Positions 57,104 to 64,000 of a stretch of DNA of 64,000 bases are shown here, one piece after another. The position numbers were made by a program, and so were the translations under genes. Position 1 is the stretch's first letter; each line of letters starts with the position of its first letter. Source of the DNA: Streptomyces ipomoeae 91-03 (GTDB taxonomy: Bacteria; Actinomycetota; Actinomycetes; Streptomycetales; Streptomycetaceae); contig NZ_AEJC01000250.1 of the NCBI RefSeq assembly GCF_000317595.1, positions 19,906 to 83,905 on the forward strand, given 5' to 3'. Under the pieces are notes generated by a model, which was not told the origin of the DNA, made no database searches, and worked only from the letters and a program-made list of their open reading frames with translations.

Positions 57104-58360
57104 TTGAACGGGCGACCGATTTGGGGGGCGTCGGTTGGCGCGCGGACTCGGGGGAACAGGGGGGTCCTGGCGCTGTTGCTGGGTCTGATGCTGCTCGCCG
57201 TCACCGCGTGCAGCGGAGGCGGAGGTTCGAACTCCGGCTCCGCCGGCGACAAGGGGAAGGGCTCGGACAAGAGCGCCTCCGAGAAGGCGGCGGACAAGCC
57301 CTCGGAGGCGGTGGTCTCCATCGCCCCGAAGAACGGCGCCGACTCCGTGGCCACCAGCGGCGCCCTCAAGGTCAGCGCCGCCAAGGGCAAGCTGACCGAG
57401 GTCACCGTCGAGGACGGCAAGGGCGAGAAGATCGCCGGTGAGATATCGGGCGACGGCGCCACCTGGACGCCGTCCATCCACCTCAAGTCGGCCACCGAGT
57501 ACAAGGTGCACGCGGTGGCGAAGGACTCGGAAGGACGTGAGGCCGCCGAGGAGTCGTCCTTCACCACCCTCACCCCGAAGAACACCTTCGTCGGTATCTT
57601 CACCCCCGAGGACGGCTCGACCGTCGGTGTCGGCATGCCGTTCTCGATCCGCTTCACCCGTGGCATCACGGCGCCCGAGGACGTCGAGAAGGCCATCACC
57701 GTCAAGACCGAGCCGGCCGTCGAGGTCGCCGGTCACTGGTTCGGCAACGACCGCCTCGACTTCCGTCCCGAGAAGTACTGGAAGCCCGGCACCAAGGTCA
57801 CCGTCGACCTCAACCTCGACGGCGTCGAGGGCCGGGACGGCGTCTACGGCGAGCAGAACAAGAAGGTCTCCTTCACCATCGGCCGCAGCCAGGTCTCCAC
57901 GGTCGACGTCAAGACCAAGAAGATGGTCGTCAAGCGCGACGGCAAGGTCATCAAGACCATCCCCGTCACCACCGGCAAGCCCGGCTACGACACCTGGAAC
58001 GGCCAGATGGTCATCAGCGAGCGTCTCACGGTGACCCGGATGAACGGCGAGACGGTCGGCTACGGCGGCGAGTACGACATCAAGGACGTCCCGCACGCCA
58101 TGCGCCTGACCACCTCCGGCACCTTCATCCACGGCAACTACTGGGGCGGCGACGCCTTCGGCAACTACAACGCCAGCCACGGCTGCATCGGCCTGCGCGA
58201 CGTCCGCGGCGGCTGGAGCAAGGACGTCTCCGCGGCCTGGTTCTTCAACCGCTCGATGATCGGCGACGTGGTCATCGTGAAGAACTCCAACGACCGCGTC
58301 GTCGACCCGGACAACGGCCTGAACGGCTGGAACATGTCGTGGGACAAGTGGAAGGCGTGA
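57104..58360 (+). CDS. L,D-transpeptidase lipoprotein, copy 2
   Basis: 418 aa from TTG 57104, chosen for GGGGAG nine nt upstream; an in-frame GTG 57083 would place the ribosome site inside the gene. Lipobox LAVTAC puts lipidation at C36, followed by a Gly/Ser/Lys-rich linker. Ig-like domains carry GHWFGNDRLDFRPEKYWKPG. The YkuD domain has HGNYWGGDAFGNYNASHGCIGLRDV with Cys C361. It is strongly similar to copy 1, indicating tandem duplication. It acts at the outer face of the membrane on peptidoglycan. A terminator hairpin follows at 58403. Confidence 0.95.
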   Translation: MNGRPIWGASVGARTRGNRGVLALLLGLMLLAVTACSGGGGSNSGSAGDKGKGSDKSASEKAADKPSEAVVSIAPKNGADSVATSGALKVSAAKGKLTEVTVEDGKGEKIAGEISGDGATWTPSIHLKSATEYKVHAVAKDSEGREAAEESSFTTLTPKNTFVGIFTPEDGSTVGVGMPFSIRFTRGITAPEDVEKAITVKTEPAVEVAGHWFGNDRLDFRPEKYWKPGTKVTVDLNLDGVEGRDGVYGEQNKKVSFTIGRSQVSTVDVKTKKMVVKRDGKVIKTIPVTTGKPGYDTWNGQMVISERLTVTRMNGETVGYGGEYDIKDVPHAMRLTTSGTFIHGNYWGGDAFGNYNASHGCIGLRDVRGGWSKDVSAAWFFNRSMIGDVVIVKNSNDRVVDPDNGLNGWNMSWDKWKA

Positions 58361-58402
58361 GCGCCACCGCTTGAGTACAGCCGAGTCGTACGGCTTTTGA
58401 CG

Positions 58403-58436
58403 ACGGCCCCGGTGTGACGCACCGCACCGGGGCCGT
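58403..58436 (+). terminator. hairpin terminator after the L,D-transpeptidase
   Basis: ACGGCCCCGGTG (58403-58414) pairs perfectly with CACCGGGGCCGT (58425-58436) around a 10-nt loop. It lies 43 nt past the stop codon. Confidence 0.75.
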
Positions 58437-58465
58437 AGTCGTTAGTGCCCGTTAACCTGGCCTGC

Positions 58466-59232
58466 ATGACTGTGCATCTCGAAGTCGCCGCAGGTGTCGG
58501 GACCATCCGCCTCGACCGTCCGCCGATGAACGCGCTGGACATCGCCACCCAGGACCGCCTCAAGGAAGTGGCCGAGGAAGCCGCGCGCCGCGACGACGTG
58601 CGCGCGGTCGTCGTCTACGGCGGCGAGAAGGTCTTCGCGGCCGGCGCCGACATCAAGGAGATGCAGGCCATGGACCACGCGGCCATGGTCGCGCGGTCCC
58701 GGGCCCTGCAGGACTCCTTCACCGCGGTGGCCCGTATCCCCAAGCCGGTCGTCGCGGCCGTCACCGGCTATGCGCTGGGCGGCGGTTGCGAGCTCGCGCT
58801 CTGCGCGGACTACCGCATCGCCGCGGAGAACGCGAAGCTGGGCCAGCCGGAGATCCTGCTCGGTCTGATCCCGGGCGCGGGCGGCACCCAGCGGCTGGCC
58901 CGGCTCGTCGGCCCCTCCAAGGCCAAGGACCTGATCTTCACCGGCCGTATGGTCAAGGCCGACGAGCCCTCGCACTCGGCCTGGTGGACCGGGTCGTCCC
59001 GGCCGACGAGCTGTACGAGGCCGCGCACACATGGGCCGCGAAGCTGGCGCAGGGGCCGGCGATCGCGCTGCGGGCGGCCAAGGAATGCGTCGACGCGGGC
59101 CTTGAGACCGACCTGGAGACGGGGCTCGCGATCGAGCGGAACTGGTTCTCGGGGCTGTTCGCGACGGAGGACCGGGAGCGCGGGATGCGGAGCTTCGTGG
59201 AGGAGGGGCCGGGCAAGGCGAAGTTCGTCTGA
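58466..59232 (+). pseudogene. enoyl-CoA hydratase/isomerase with a single-base frameshift
   Basis: Crotonase-family protein that would be about 255 aa from ATG 58466. It reads normally through TIRLDRPPMNALD, GGEKVFAAGADIKEM, GYALGGGCELALCADYRIA and the catalytic-Glu region GQPEILLGLIPGAGGTQRL. At GACGAGCCCTCGCAC (58961 onward) one G seems missing (expected GACGAGGCCCTCGCAC). The next frame then continues LALGLVDRVVPADELYEAA ... FVEEGPGKAKFV with its stop at 59232. All family segments are present, so it is either a very recent null mutation or a sequencing error. The unshifted frame runs on nonsensically to 59341. Confidence 0.85.
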
Positions 59233-59527
59233 CCCTCCCGGAATTCCTCCCCCAAGTGCCCCTGACCCCCTTGCAGTTGACACGGTGTATTACCCGCGTC
59301 CTCCGAAGGGGCGGTTCGGCGGAGCCTTAAGACAACCTTAAGGAATTCCCGCCCGGGGGACATGGCGCTGACCGAAGTTCAGCTGGTTTGCGCAGGTCAG
59401 ATGGGCTTCCATAAGGCATGGAATGCCTCTGACATATGCCATCCGAAACTCCCGGAATGGTTGATTCCGGGGGTTGTATTCCTGCGGAACGGCCCCGAAC
59501 GGCGCTCCGGACGGCCATGATGGGGGC

Positions 59528-60031
59528 ATGGCGGGGCTGGAGGGTATCGAACAGCCGCGGCGGCACGGGAGTGCGACCGCGGCGCGTTGGTCGCCTGGGG
59601 TCGAGGACGAACAGGCGATGAAGGCATTGGAGTTGTTCGGCAACCCCGCGGAGCGGGACGTCCCGCTGCCGTCCCGCCCCGAGTCCGCGGCCACCGCCCG
59701 GCGGCTCGCCCAGGTCGTCGTCCTCCGCCATTGGGGGCTGTCGCCCAAGCTGACCGAAGACACGGTGTTACTCGTCTCCGAGCTGGTCGGCAACGCCGTA
59801 CGGCACACGGGGGCGAGGGTCTTCGGGCTGCGGATGAAGCGCCGGCGGGGCTGGATCCGGGTCGAGGTGCGTGACCCTTCGCGGGGGCTGCCCTGTCTGA
59901 TGCCGGTACAGGAGATGGACATCAGCGGACGGGGGCTGTTCCTGGTGGACAAGCTGGCGGACCGGTGGGGCGCGGATCTGCTGCCGCGGGGGAAGACGAC
60001 GTGGTTCGAGATGAGGGTCGCGGACCGGTAG
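59528..60031 (+). CDS. HATPase_c_2 ATP-binding regulator (RsbW-like)
   Basis: 167-aa GHKL-fold protein. The N-box is VSELVGNAVRHTGA, followed by VRDPSRGLP and GRGLFLVDKLADRWG. No histidine-phosphoacceptor or membrane segment is present. Streptomyces carry dozens of such stand-alone ATPases, usually anti-sigma-factor-type kinases or partners of STAS proteins. The start is ATG 59528 with GGGGG upstream; an internal ATG 59618 (MKALELFGNP) is possible. No anti-anti-sigma gene is adjacent, so its target is unknown. Confidence 0.85.
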   Translation: MAGLEGIEQPRRHGSATAARWSPGVEDEQAMKALELFGNPAERDVPLPSRPESAATARRLAQVVVLRHWGLSPKLTEDTVLLVSELVGNAVRHTGARVFGLRMKRRRGWIRVEVRDPSRGLPCLMPVQEMDISGRGLFLVDKLADRWGADLLPRGKTTWFEMRVADR

Positions 60032-60139
60032 GCCCGCGGTTTCGCGGCGCGGCCTGGGCGCCGTAGGGCGAAGTGCGCTCCAACGCGCCCCTCCGCCAAT
60101 CGGGGCAATCGCCATGTTTCCTCGCGCGGCTCCCTATAA

Positions 60140-61384
60140 ATGGTGCGCGTGACCACGCCCTTCACCCTCACCCCCCGCGCTCCCAAGCAGCGCCACCTCG
60201 TGCAGCGTGCGTTTCTCGCGGCTGTCGTTCTCGCCGCCGTGGCCGCGTGCGGCACCGACGGCAAGGAGCGGGAACAGCGGATCCGGCCCGATCGGACCGA
60301 GCGGGCCACCGTCGAGGCCGCCGAACGGAAGAAGAAAGAGCTTCCGGCGGTCCAGGGGCTGCGCGGGATGCCGCCCCTGCTCGATCCCCAGGACGTCTAC
60401 GCCGCCGACCGGCCGGGCAGGCTCTCCCCGGTGGTCAAGGACTTCCCGTCCCGGGTGTACGTCCCGAACAGCGAGTCCGACACCGTCTCCGTCATCGACC
60501 CGAAGACGTACGAGATCGTCGAGACGATCCCGGTGGGCCGCCAGCCCCAGCACGTCGTGCCCTCCTGGGATCTGAAGACCCTGTGGGTCAACAACAACCG
60601 AGGCCACACCCTCACGCCCATCGACCCGAAGACGGGAAAGGCGGGCGAGCCGGTCGAGGTGCACGACCCGTACAACCTGTACTTCACCCCCAACGGCAAG
60701 CACGCCGTCGTCATGGCCTCCCTCGACCGGGAACTCGTCTTCCGCGATCCGCACACCATGAAGCCTGTCAAGACCGAGCCGGTCACCTGCTACGGCGTCA
60801 ACCACGCCGACTTCTCGCTCGACGGCAGGTACTTCATCGTGTCGTGCGAGTTCAGCGGCGAACTGCTCAAGGTCGACACGGAGAAGATGAAGGTCGTCGG
60901 GCAGCGGAAACTCCCCTTCGACGGGGCCATGCCGCAGGACGTGAAGATCTCACCGGACGGCAAGCGGTTCTACATCGCCGACATGATGGCCGACGGGATG
61001 TGGGTCCTCGACGGCGACAAGTTCGACCAGCCGAAGCTCCTGCCCACGGGCAAGGGCTGCCACGGCCTGTACGTCAGCCGCGACTCACGCGAGATGTACG
61101 TCTCCAACCGGGGCGAGGGCACCATCTCCATCTTCGACTTCGAGAAGAACGAGCTCACCAAGAAGTGGCACCTCCCCGACGGCGGCAGCCCCGACATGGG
61201 CGGCGTCTCCGCCGACGGCAAGGTCCTGTGGCTCTCCGGCCGCTACGACTCCGAGGTGTACGCCATCGACACCCGCACCGGGAAGCAGCTCGCCCGCATC
61301 CCCGTCGGCAGCGGCCCGCACGGCCTGGCCGTGTACCCGCAGCCCGGCCGCTACTCGCTGGGCCACACCGGCGTCTTCCGCTGA
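60140..61384 (+). CDS. YVTN/beta-propeller lipoprotein
   Basis: 414-aa predicted lipoprotein. A basic start and hydrophobic stretch end in LAAVAAC (C37). The C-terminal two-thirds contains about seven 40-residue propeller repeats such as RVYVPNSESDTVSVIDPKTYEIVETIPVG, SRDSREMYVSNRGEGTISI and GKVLWLSGRYDSEVYAIDTRTGKQLARIPVG. These resemble the surface-layer YVTN and YncE families. Specific ligands are not evident. GTG 60149 is an in-frame alternative start; TATAAA (60135-60140) sits directly before it. It may be a cell-envelope scaffold protein. Confidence 0.88.
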   Translation: MVRVTTPFTLTPRAPKQRHLVQRAFLAAVVLAAVAACGTDGKEREQRIRPDRTERATVEAAERKKKELPAVQGLRGMPPLLDPQDVYAADRPGRLSPVVKDFPSRVYVPNSESDTVSVIDPKTYEIVETIPVGRQPQHVVPSWDLKTLWVNNNRGHTLTPIDPKTGKAGEPVEVHDPYNLYFTPNGKHAVVMASLDRELVFRDPHTMKPVKTEPVTCYGVNHADFSLDGRYFIVSCEFSGELLKVDTEKMKVVGQRKLPFDGAMPQDVKISPDGKRFYIADMMADGMWVLDGDKFDQPKLLPTGKGCHGLYVSRDSREMYVSNRGEGTISIFDFEKNELTKKWHLPDGGSPDMGGVSADGKVLWLSGRYDSEVYAIDTRTGKQLARIPVGSGPHGLAVYPQPGRYSLGHTGVFR

Positions 61385-61481
61385 CGGTCCCTCACCACCG
61401 GCGGCAACAGGGCGGCCGGACACGCCGCCGTACGGGTGAGGGTCCACGGCCCGGTGTCGTACGACCGAGATCGTGCTCCCC

Positions 61482-62081
61482 ATGATCACAACTCGTCTGC
61501 GGCACCGGGCCGCCGCCGTCGTCCTGTCCCTGTCCGCCGTCTTCGCGACCTCCGCCGCGACCGTACCGGCGCAGCCGCCCGCCAAGGCCGCGGCGCCCGC
61601 CTGTCCCCAGTTCGACGACCCCGTCAAGGCAGCCGCCGACCGCCGCGTCGACGTGGCCCGCATCACCCCCGAACCGGTGTGGCGCAAGACCTGCGGCACG
61701 CTCTACCGCGCCGACGGGCGCGGACCGGAGACCATCTTCAAGGAGGGATTCCTCCCGAAGGACGTCATCGACGGGCAGTACGACATCGAGAAGTACGTCC
61801 TGGTCAACCAGCCCTCCCCGTACGTCTCCATGACGTACGACCACGACCTGTACAAGACGTGGTGGAAGTCCGGCTACAACTACTACATCGACGCCCCCGG
61901 CGGCATCGACGTCAACAAGACCATCGGCGACACCCACAAGTGGGCCGACCAGGTCGAGGTCGCCTTCCCCGGCGGCGTCGACCGGAAGTACATCATCGGC
62001 GTCTGCCCGGTGAACAAGACGACCAAGGTCGAGATCATGAGCGGCTGCCAGAGCAACCCGCACTACGAGGCGTGGCACTGA
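61482..62081 (+). CDS. secreted DNA-targeting mono-ADP-ribosyltransferase (Scabin/ScARP-like)
   Basis: 199 aa with a signal peptide (RHRAAAVVLSLSAVFATSAATVPA). The pierisin-type fold is indicated by R76 (TLYRADGRGP), the NAD-site motif at 116-118 and the QxE pair Q157/E159 (WADQVEVAF), whose Gln marks guanine-base ADP-ribosylation in Scabin and ScARP. Four cysteines (C41, C71, C175, C189) can form two disulfides. Unlike the STS usually found, residues 116-118 are SMT. From memory it is the orthologue of S. coelicolor SCO5461 (ScARP). The start is ATG 61482; GTG 61473 is in frame. Confidence 0.93.
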   Translation: MITTRLRHRAAAVVLSLSAVFATSAATVPAQPPAKAAAPACPQFDDPVKAAADRRVDVARITPEPVWRKTCGTLYRADGRGPETIFKEGFLPKDVIDGQYDIEKYVLVNQPSPYVSMTYDHDLYKTWWKSGYNYYIDAPGGIDVNKTIGDTHKWADQVEVAFPGGVDRKYIIGVCPVNKTTKVEIMSGCQSNPHYEAWH

Positions 62082-62103
62082 GCAGCCGACTCAAGCGGAC
62101 TCG

Positions 62104-62742
62104 TCACGGGGCGGTGAGCAGCGCCTCCGCCCCCACGGGCACATAACCGGCCGCCTGGAACGCCCGCATACTGCGGGCGTTCCCCGGCGCCACCTGCGCC
62201 CACAGCGGCTCCGTGACGAGATGCCGGGCCGCCGTCACCAGCAGCCGCCCCAGCCCCCGGTGCCGTACCCCGTCGTCCACCTCGACCGACACCTCCAGCC
62301 GTCCGGCGATCCCGCGCCCCATCACCAGCACCCCGCCGCCACCGTCCGCCGCCCACGCGCGTACGTCGTCGCGCCGGCCACGGGCGTAGCCGACGCGGGC
62401 GTGGTCGGGGCCCTCGATCTCCTCCAGCCGGACCGGCGGCCCACCCGGCAGCGGGGCGCCGACCAGCATCGCGTCGATGGTCTCCGACCTGCGCCCCGTC
62501 CGCTCCATGAACGCGGCGAGGAAACGCGGGTTCATGGTCGCGGCGAGCGCGTCGCAATCGAGGCCGCGCAGCGTCTCGTACACCCACGCCGGATCCTCGT
62601 CGGTGAAGACGACCGAGTGCGCGGTGAAGGCGAGGACACCCGCGTCGCGGTGGGAGGGCTGGGGAACGACCGTCGTACCGCCGTCGGCGGGCGGGAAGAC
62701 GCCACGCGCCACCGCGTCGAGAATGTCCCGCAACGTCTCCAT
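62104..62742 (-). CDS. GNAT-family N-acetyltransferase
   Basis: 212 aa from ATG 62742 with AAGGAG nine nt upstream. The acetyl-CoA site is EVDDGVRHRGLGRLLVTAARHL, with an R-G-L-G loop, and the C-terminal strand contains NARSMRAFQAAGYVPVG. The first 100 residues are not a recognised separate domain. It is divergent from the MerR gene across 62 nt that hold a MerR-type promoter, so both are probably under that regulator. The acceptor is unknown; drug or protein N-acetylation is possible. Confidence 0.87.
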   Translation of the reverse strand: METLRDILDAVARGVFPPADGGTTVVPQPSHRDAGVLAFTAHSVVFTDEDPAWVYETLRGLDCDALAATMNPRFLAAFMERTGRRSETIDAMLVGAPLPGGPPVRLEEIEGPDHARVGYARGRRDDVRAWAADGGGGVLVMGRGIAGRLEVSVEVDDGVRHRGLGRLLVTAARHLVTEPLWAQVAPGNARSMRAFQAAGYVPVGAEALLTAP

Positions 62743-62766
62743 CCCCTGGCTCCTTCGCCGTGCGCC

Positions 62767-62797
62767 TTGAGTCTCCACCCACTGGAAGGCCCAGACT
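62767..62797 (+). promoter_or_regulatory. MerR-type promoter with 19-bp spacer
   Basis: A -35 TTGAGT (62767-62772) and -10 CAGACT (62792-62797) are separated by 19 bp, the long spacer typical of MerR-controlled promoters. The spacer holds the imperfect dyad CTCCA-CCCAC-TGGAA. The expected transcription start (about 62804-62805) coincides with the merR ATG, implying a leaderless mRNA and explaining why that gene has no ribosome site. Confidence 0.65.
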
Positions 62798-62804
62798 CGC
62801 AGAC

Positions 62805-63752
62805 ATGCTGCGCTTTCCGGGGGGCCACCCCCCAGACCCCCCGAAGAACGGCACCGGCCTTTTCACCATCGGGCAGCTCGCCCGTGCCTGCGGCCTGTCC
62901 GTCCGCACGATCCGCTACTGGTCCGACGAGGGCATCCTGCATCCGGTGACCCGCAGCACGGGCGGCTACCGGCTGTACGACGCGGAGGCCGTGGCCCGGC
63001 TGGAACTGATCCGCACCCTGCGGGAGCTGGGGCTCGGCCTGGACCAGGTACGCAAGGTGCTGGCGGGTGAGGAGACGGTCGCGGAGGTGGCGGCCACCCA
63101 TGTGGCGGCGCTGGACGCGCAGATCCGGGCGCTGAGGGTGACCCGGGCGGTGCTGTCGACCGTGGCGCGACGCGGTTCGACCGCGGAGGAGATGACACTC
63201 ATGAACAAATTGGCGCGACTGTCCGCCGCCGAGCGCGGGCGGATCATCGACGACTTCATGGAGGAGACCTTCGGGGGCCTCGACACCGCCGACCCCGACA
63301 TCCGCACCCGGCTGCGGTTCAGCCCGGCCGATCTGCCGGAGGACCCCACGCCGGAGCAGGTGGACGCGTGGGTGGAGCTGGCCGAGCTGATCCAGGACCC
63401 CGGGTTCCGGGCGCGGATGCGGCAGGCGGTCGAGTTCAACGCGGCCGACCGGGGGCCGGACGTCCCCGCCGGTATGTCCCTGTGGTTCATGAGCCGCCTG
63501 GTGCAGCTCGCGGGCAAGGCGCTGCAGGAGGGCGTCGACCCGGCCTCGCCCGCCGCCGAGGAGGTACTGACCGGGCTGCTCGGCGATGCCGACCGGGCCG
63601 CCGTACTGGAACGCATGGAGTCGGCGACCCACGCCCAGCTGGCCCGGTTCCGGGAGTTGGCCGTGCGGGTCCGGGGCCTGGAGGCGCCGGCCGCGCACGC
63701 CGAGGAGTTCGCCTGGGTGGTCGCCGCGCTCCGCGCTCAGCAGGGCGGTTAA
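62805..63752 (+). CDS. MerR-family transcriptional regulator
   Basis: 315 aa from ATG 62805. The winged HTH reads LFTIGQLARACGLSVRTIRYWSDEGILHP, then STGGYRLYDAEAVARLELIRTLRELGLGLDQVRKVL. A coiled-coil dimer helix follows (VAALDAQIRALRVTRAVLSTVAR). The large C-terminal domain (about 130-315) is helical and acidic, with no metal-binding Cys cluster, so an organic ligand is more likely than a metal. It is probably autoregulated from the 62767 promoter and controls the divergent acetyltransferase. Confidence 0.9.
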   Translation: MLRFPGGHPPDPPKNGTGLFTIGQLARACGLSVRTIRYWSDEGILHPVTRSTGGYRLYDAEAVARLELIRTLRELGLGLDQVRKVLAGEETVAEVAATHVAALDAQIRALRVTRAVLSTVARRGSTAEEMTLMNKLARLSAAERGRIIDDFMEETFGGLDTADPDIRTRLRFSPADLPEDPTPEQVDAWVELAELIQDPGFRARMRQAVEFNAADRGPDVPAGMSLWFMSRLVQLAGKALQEGVDPASPAAEEVLTGLLGDADRAAVLERMESATHAQLARFRELAVRVRGLEAPAAHAEEFAWVVAALRAQQGG

Positions 63753-63824
63753 TCTGACCTCGTCAACAACAGCGCCGGCAGGACGACCTGTGGTACGGCG
63801 AGGCAGCAAGAAGGGGCGGATCGG

Positions 63825-64000
63825 TGGCGGACATCGAGGAAGCACGCAAGCAGTTCGAGCGGATCGATGCGGACGGTGACGGGTTCATCACCGCAGCCGA
63901 GTTCAAGACCGCCCTGGCCCAGGAAGGCGACTGGAACGTCACCGAGGCGGTCGCCGAGGCCATCATCAAGAGCCGCGACCTCAACGGCGACAAGCTCCTG
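63825..64000 (+). CDS. EF-hand calcium-binding protein, 3' end outside window
   Basis: Partial gene from GTG 63825 (AAGGGG upstream). The visible 58 residues begin ADIEEARKQFERIDADGDGF. The first EF-hand loop DADGDGFITAAE has D1, D3, D5 and E12, and a second loop starts DLNGDKLL before the edge. The protein resembles small calmodulin-like Streptomyces proteins with several EF-hands. It probably buffers or senses Ca2+ in the cytoplasm. It is 72 nt after merR in the same direction. Confidence 0.88.

Noticed and set aside
59277..59299. Consensus promoter from TTGACA before the HATPase gene
   Set aside because: No matching -10 hexamer lies 16-19 bp downstream.

Overview
The window is a stretch of Streptomyces chromosome. 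This is inferred from the very high G+C content, the many GTG and TTG starts with AGGAGG-like ribosome sites, the glgE-treS-mak-glgB operon, paired L,D-transpeptidases, a Scabin/ScARP-type toxin and twin-arginine/lipobox-style export signals. From memory, the outer parts follow the gene order of the S. coelicolor SCO5440-SCO5464 region. That comparison is recollection, not a search.

Layout. Positions 1-12,321 hold storage-carbohydrate genes. On the minus strand are glgE, treS, mak and glgB (cut at the left edge): TreS and Mak make maltose-1-phosphate, GlgE polymerises it, and GlgB branches the product. A secreted subtilisin follows, and alpha-glucan phosphorylase glgP is divergent on the plus strand. 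Positions 12,500-38,850 look like an inserted accessory island. It starts with a decayed TnpB-like gene and a TetR regulator. Next is a duplicated and partly destroyed surface-polysaccharide locus with a beta-helix lipoprotein, a ugd-uxs deletion chimera, a membrane GT2 synthase, galE, ugd, uxs and a beta-helix remnant. Then come a GH15 enzyme and an MFS transporter. The island ends with a four-gene block: GGDEF-EAL, an MbtH-A-T-reductase NRPS, an L/F-tRNA-transferase homologue and a second GGDEF-EAL, followed by another galE.

Positions 38,887-53,100 return to what looks like core sequence: a DUF1990 protein, two paralogous M4 metalloproteases, two heterodimeric ABC exporters separated by a small secreted protein, and an ABC ATPase remnant. 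Positions 53,253-64,000 hold glgX, two L,D-transpeptidase lipoproteins, a frameshifted enoyl-CoA hydratase, an HATPase regulator, a beta-propeller lipoprotein, the ADP-ribosyltransferase, a GNAT/MerR divergent pair and an EF-hand protein cut by the right edge.

Most interesting points. (1) A condensation-domain-less NRPS (29,839-33,117) overlaps an aminoacyl-tRNA-dependent transferase homologue (33,114-33,905). This is the signature of a tRNA-utilising peptide-aldehyde pathway, here flanked by two c-di-GMP enzymes. (2) The polysaccharide locus has two copies that have each lost what the other keeps. (3) A shared 17-bp palindromic motif lies before several island transcription units and is a candidate TetR regulon. 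(4) Both ABC exporter pairs carry one degenerate nucleotide site.
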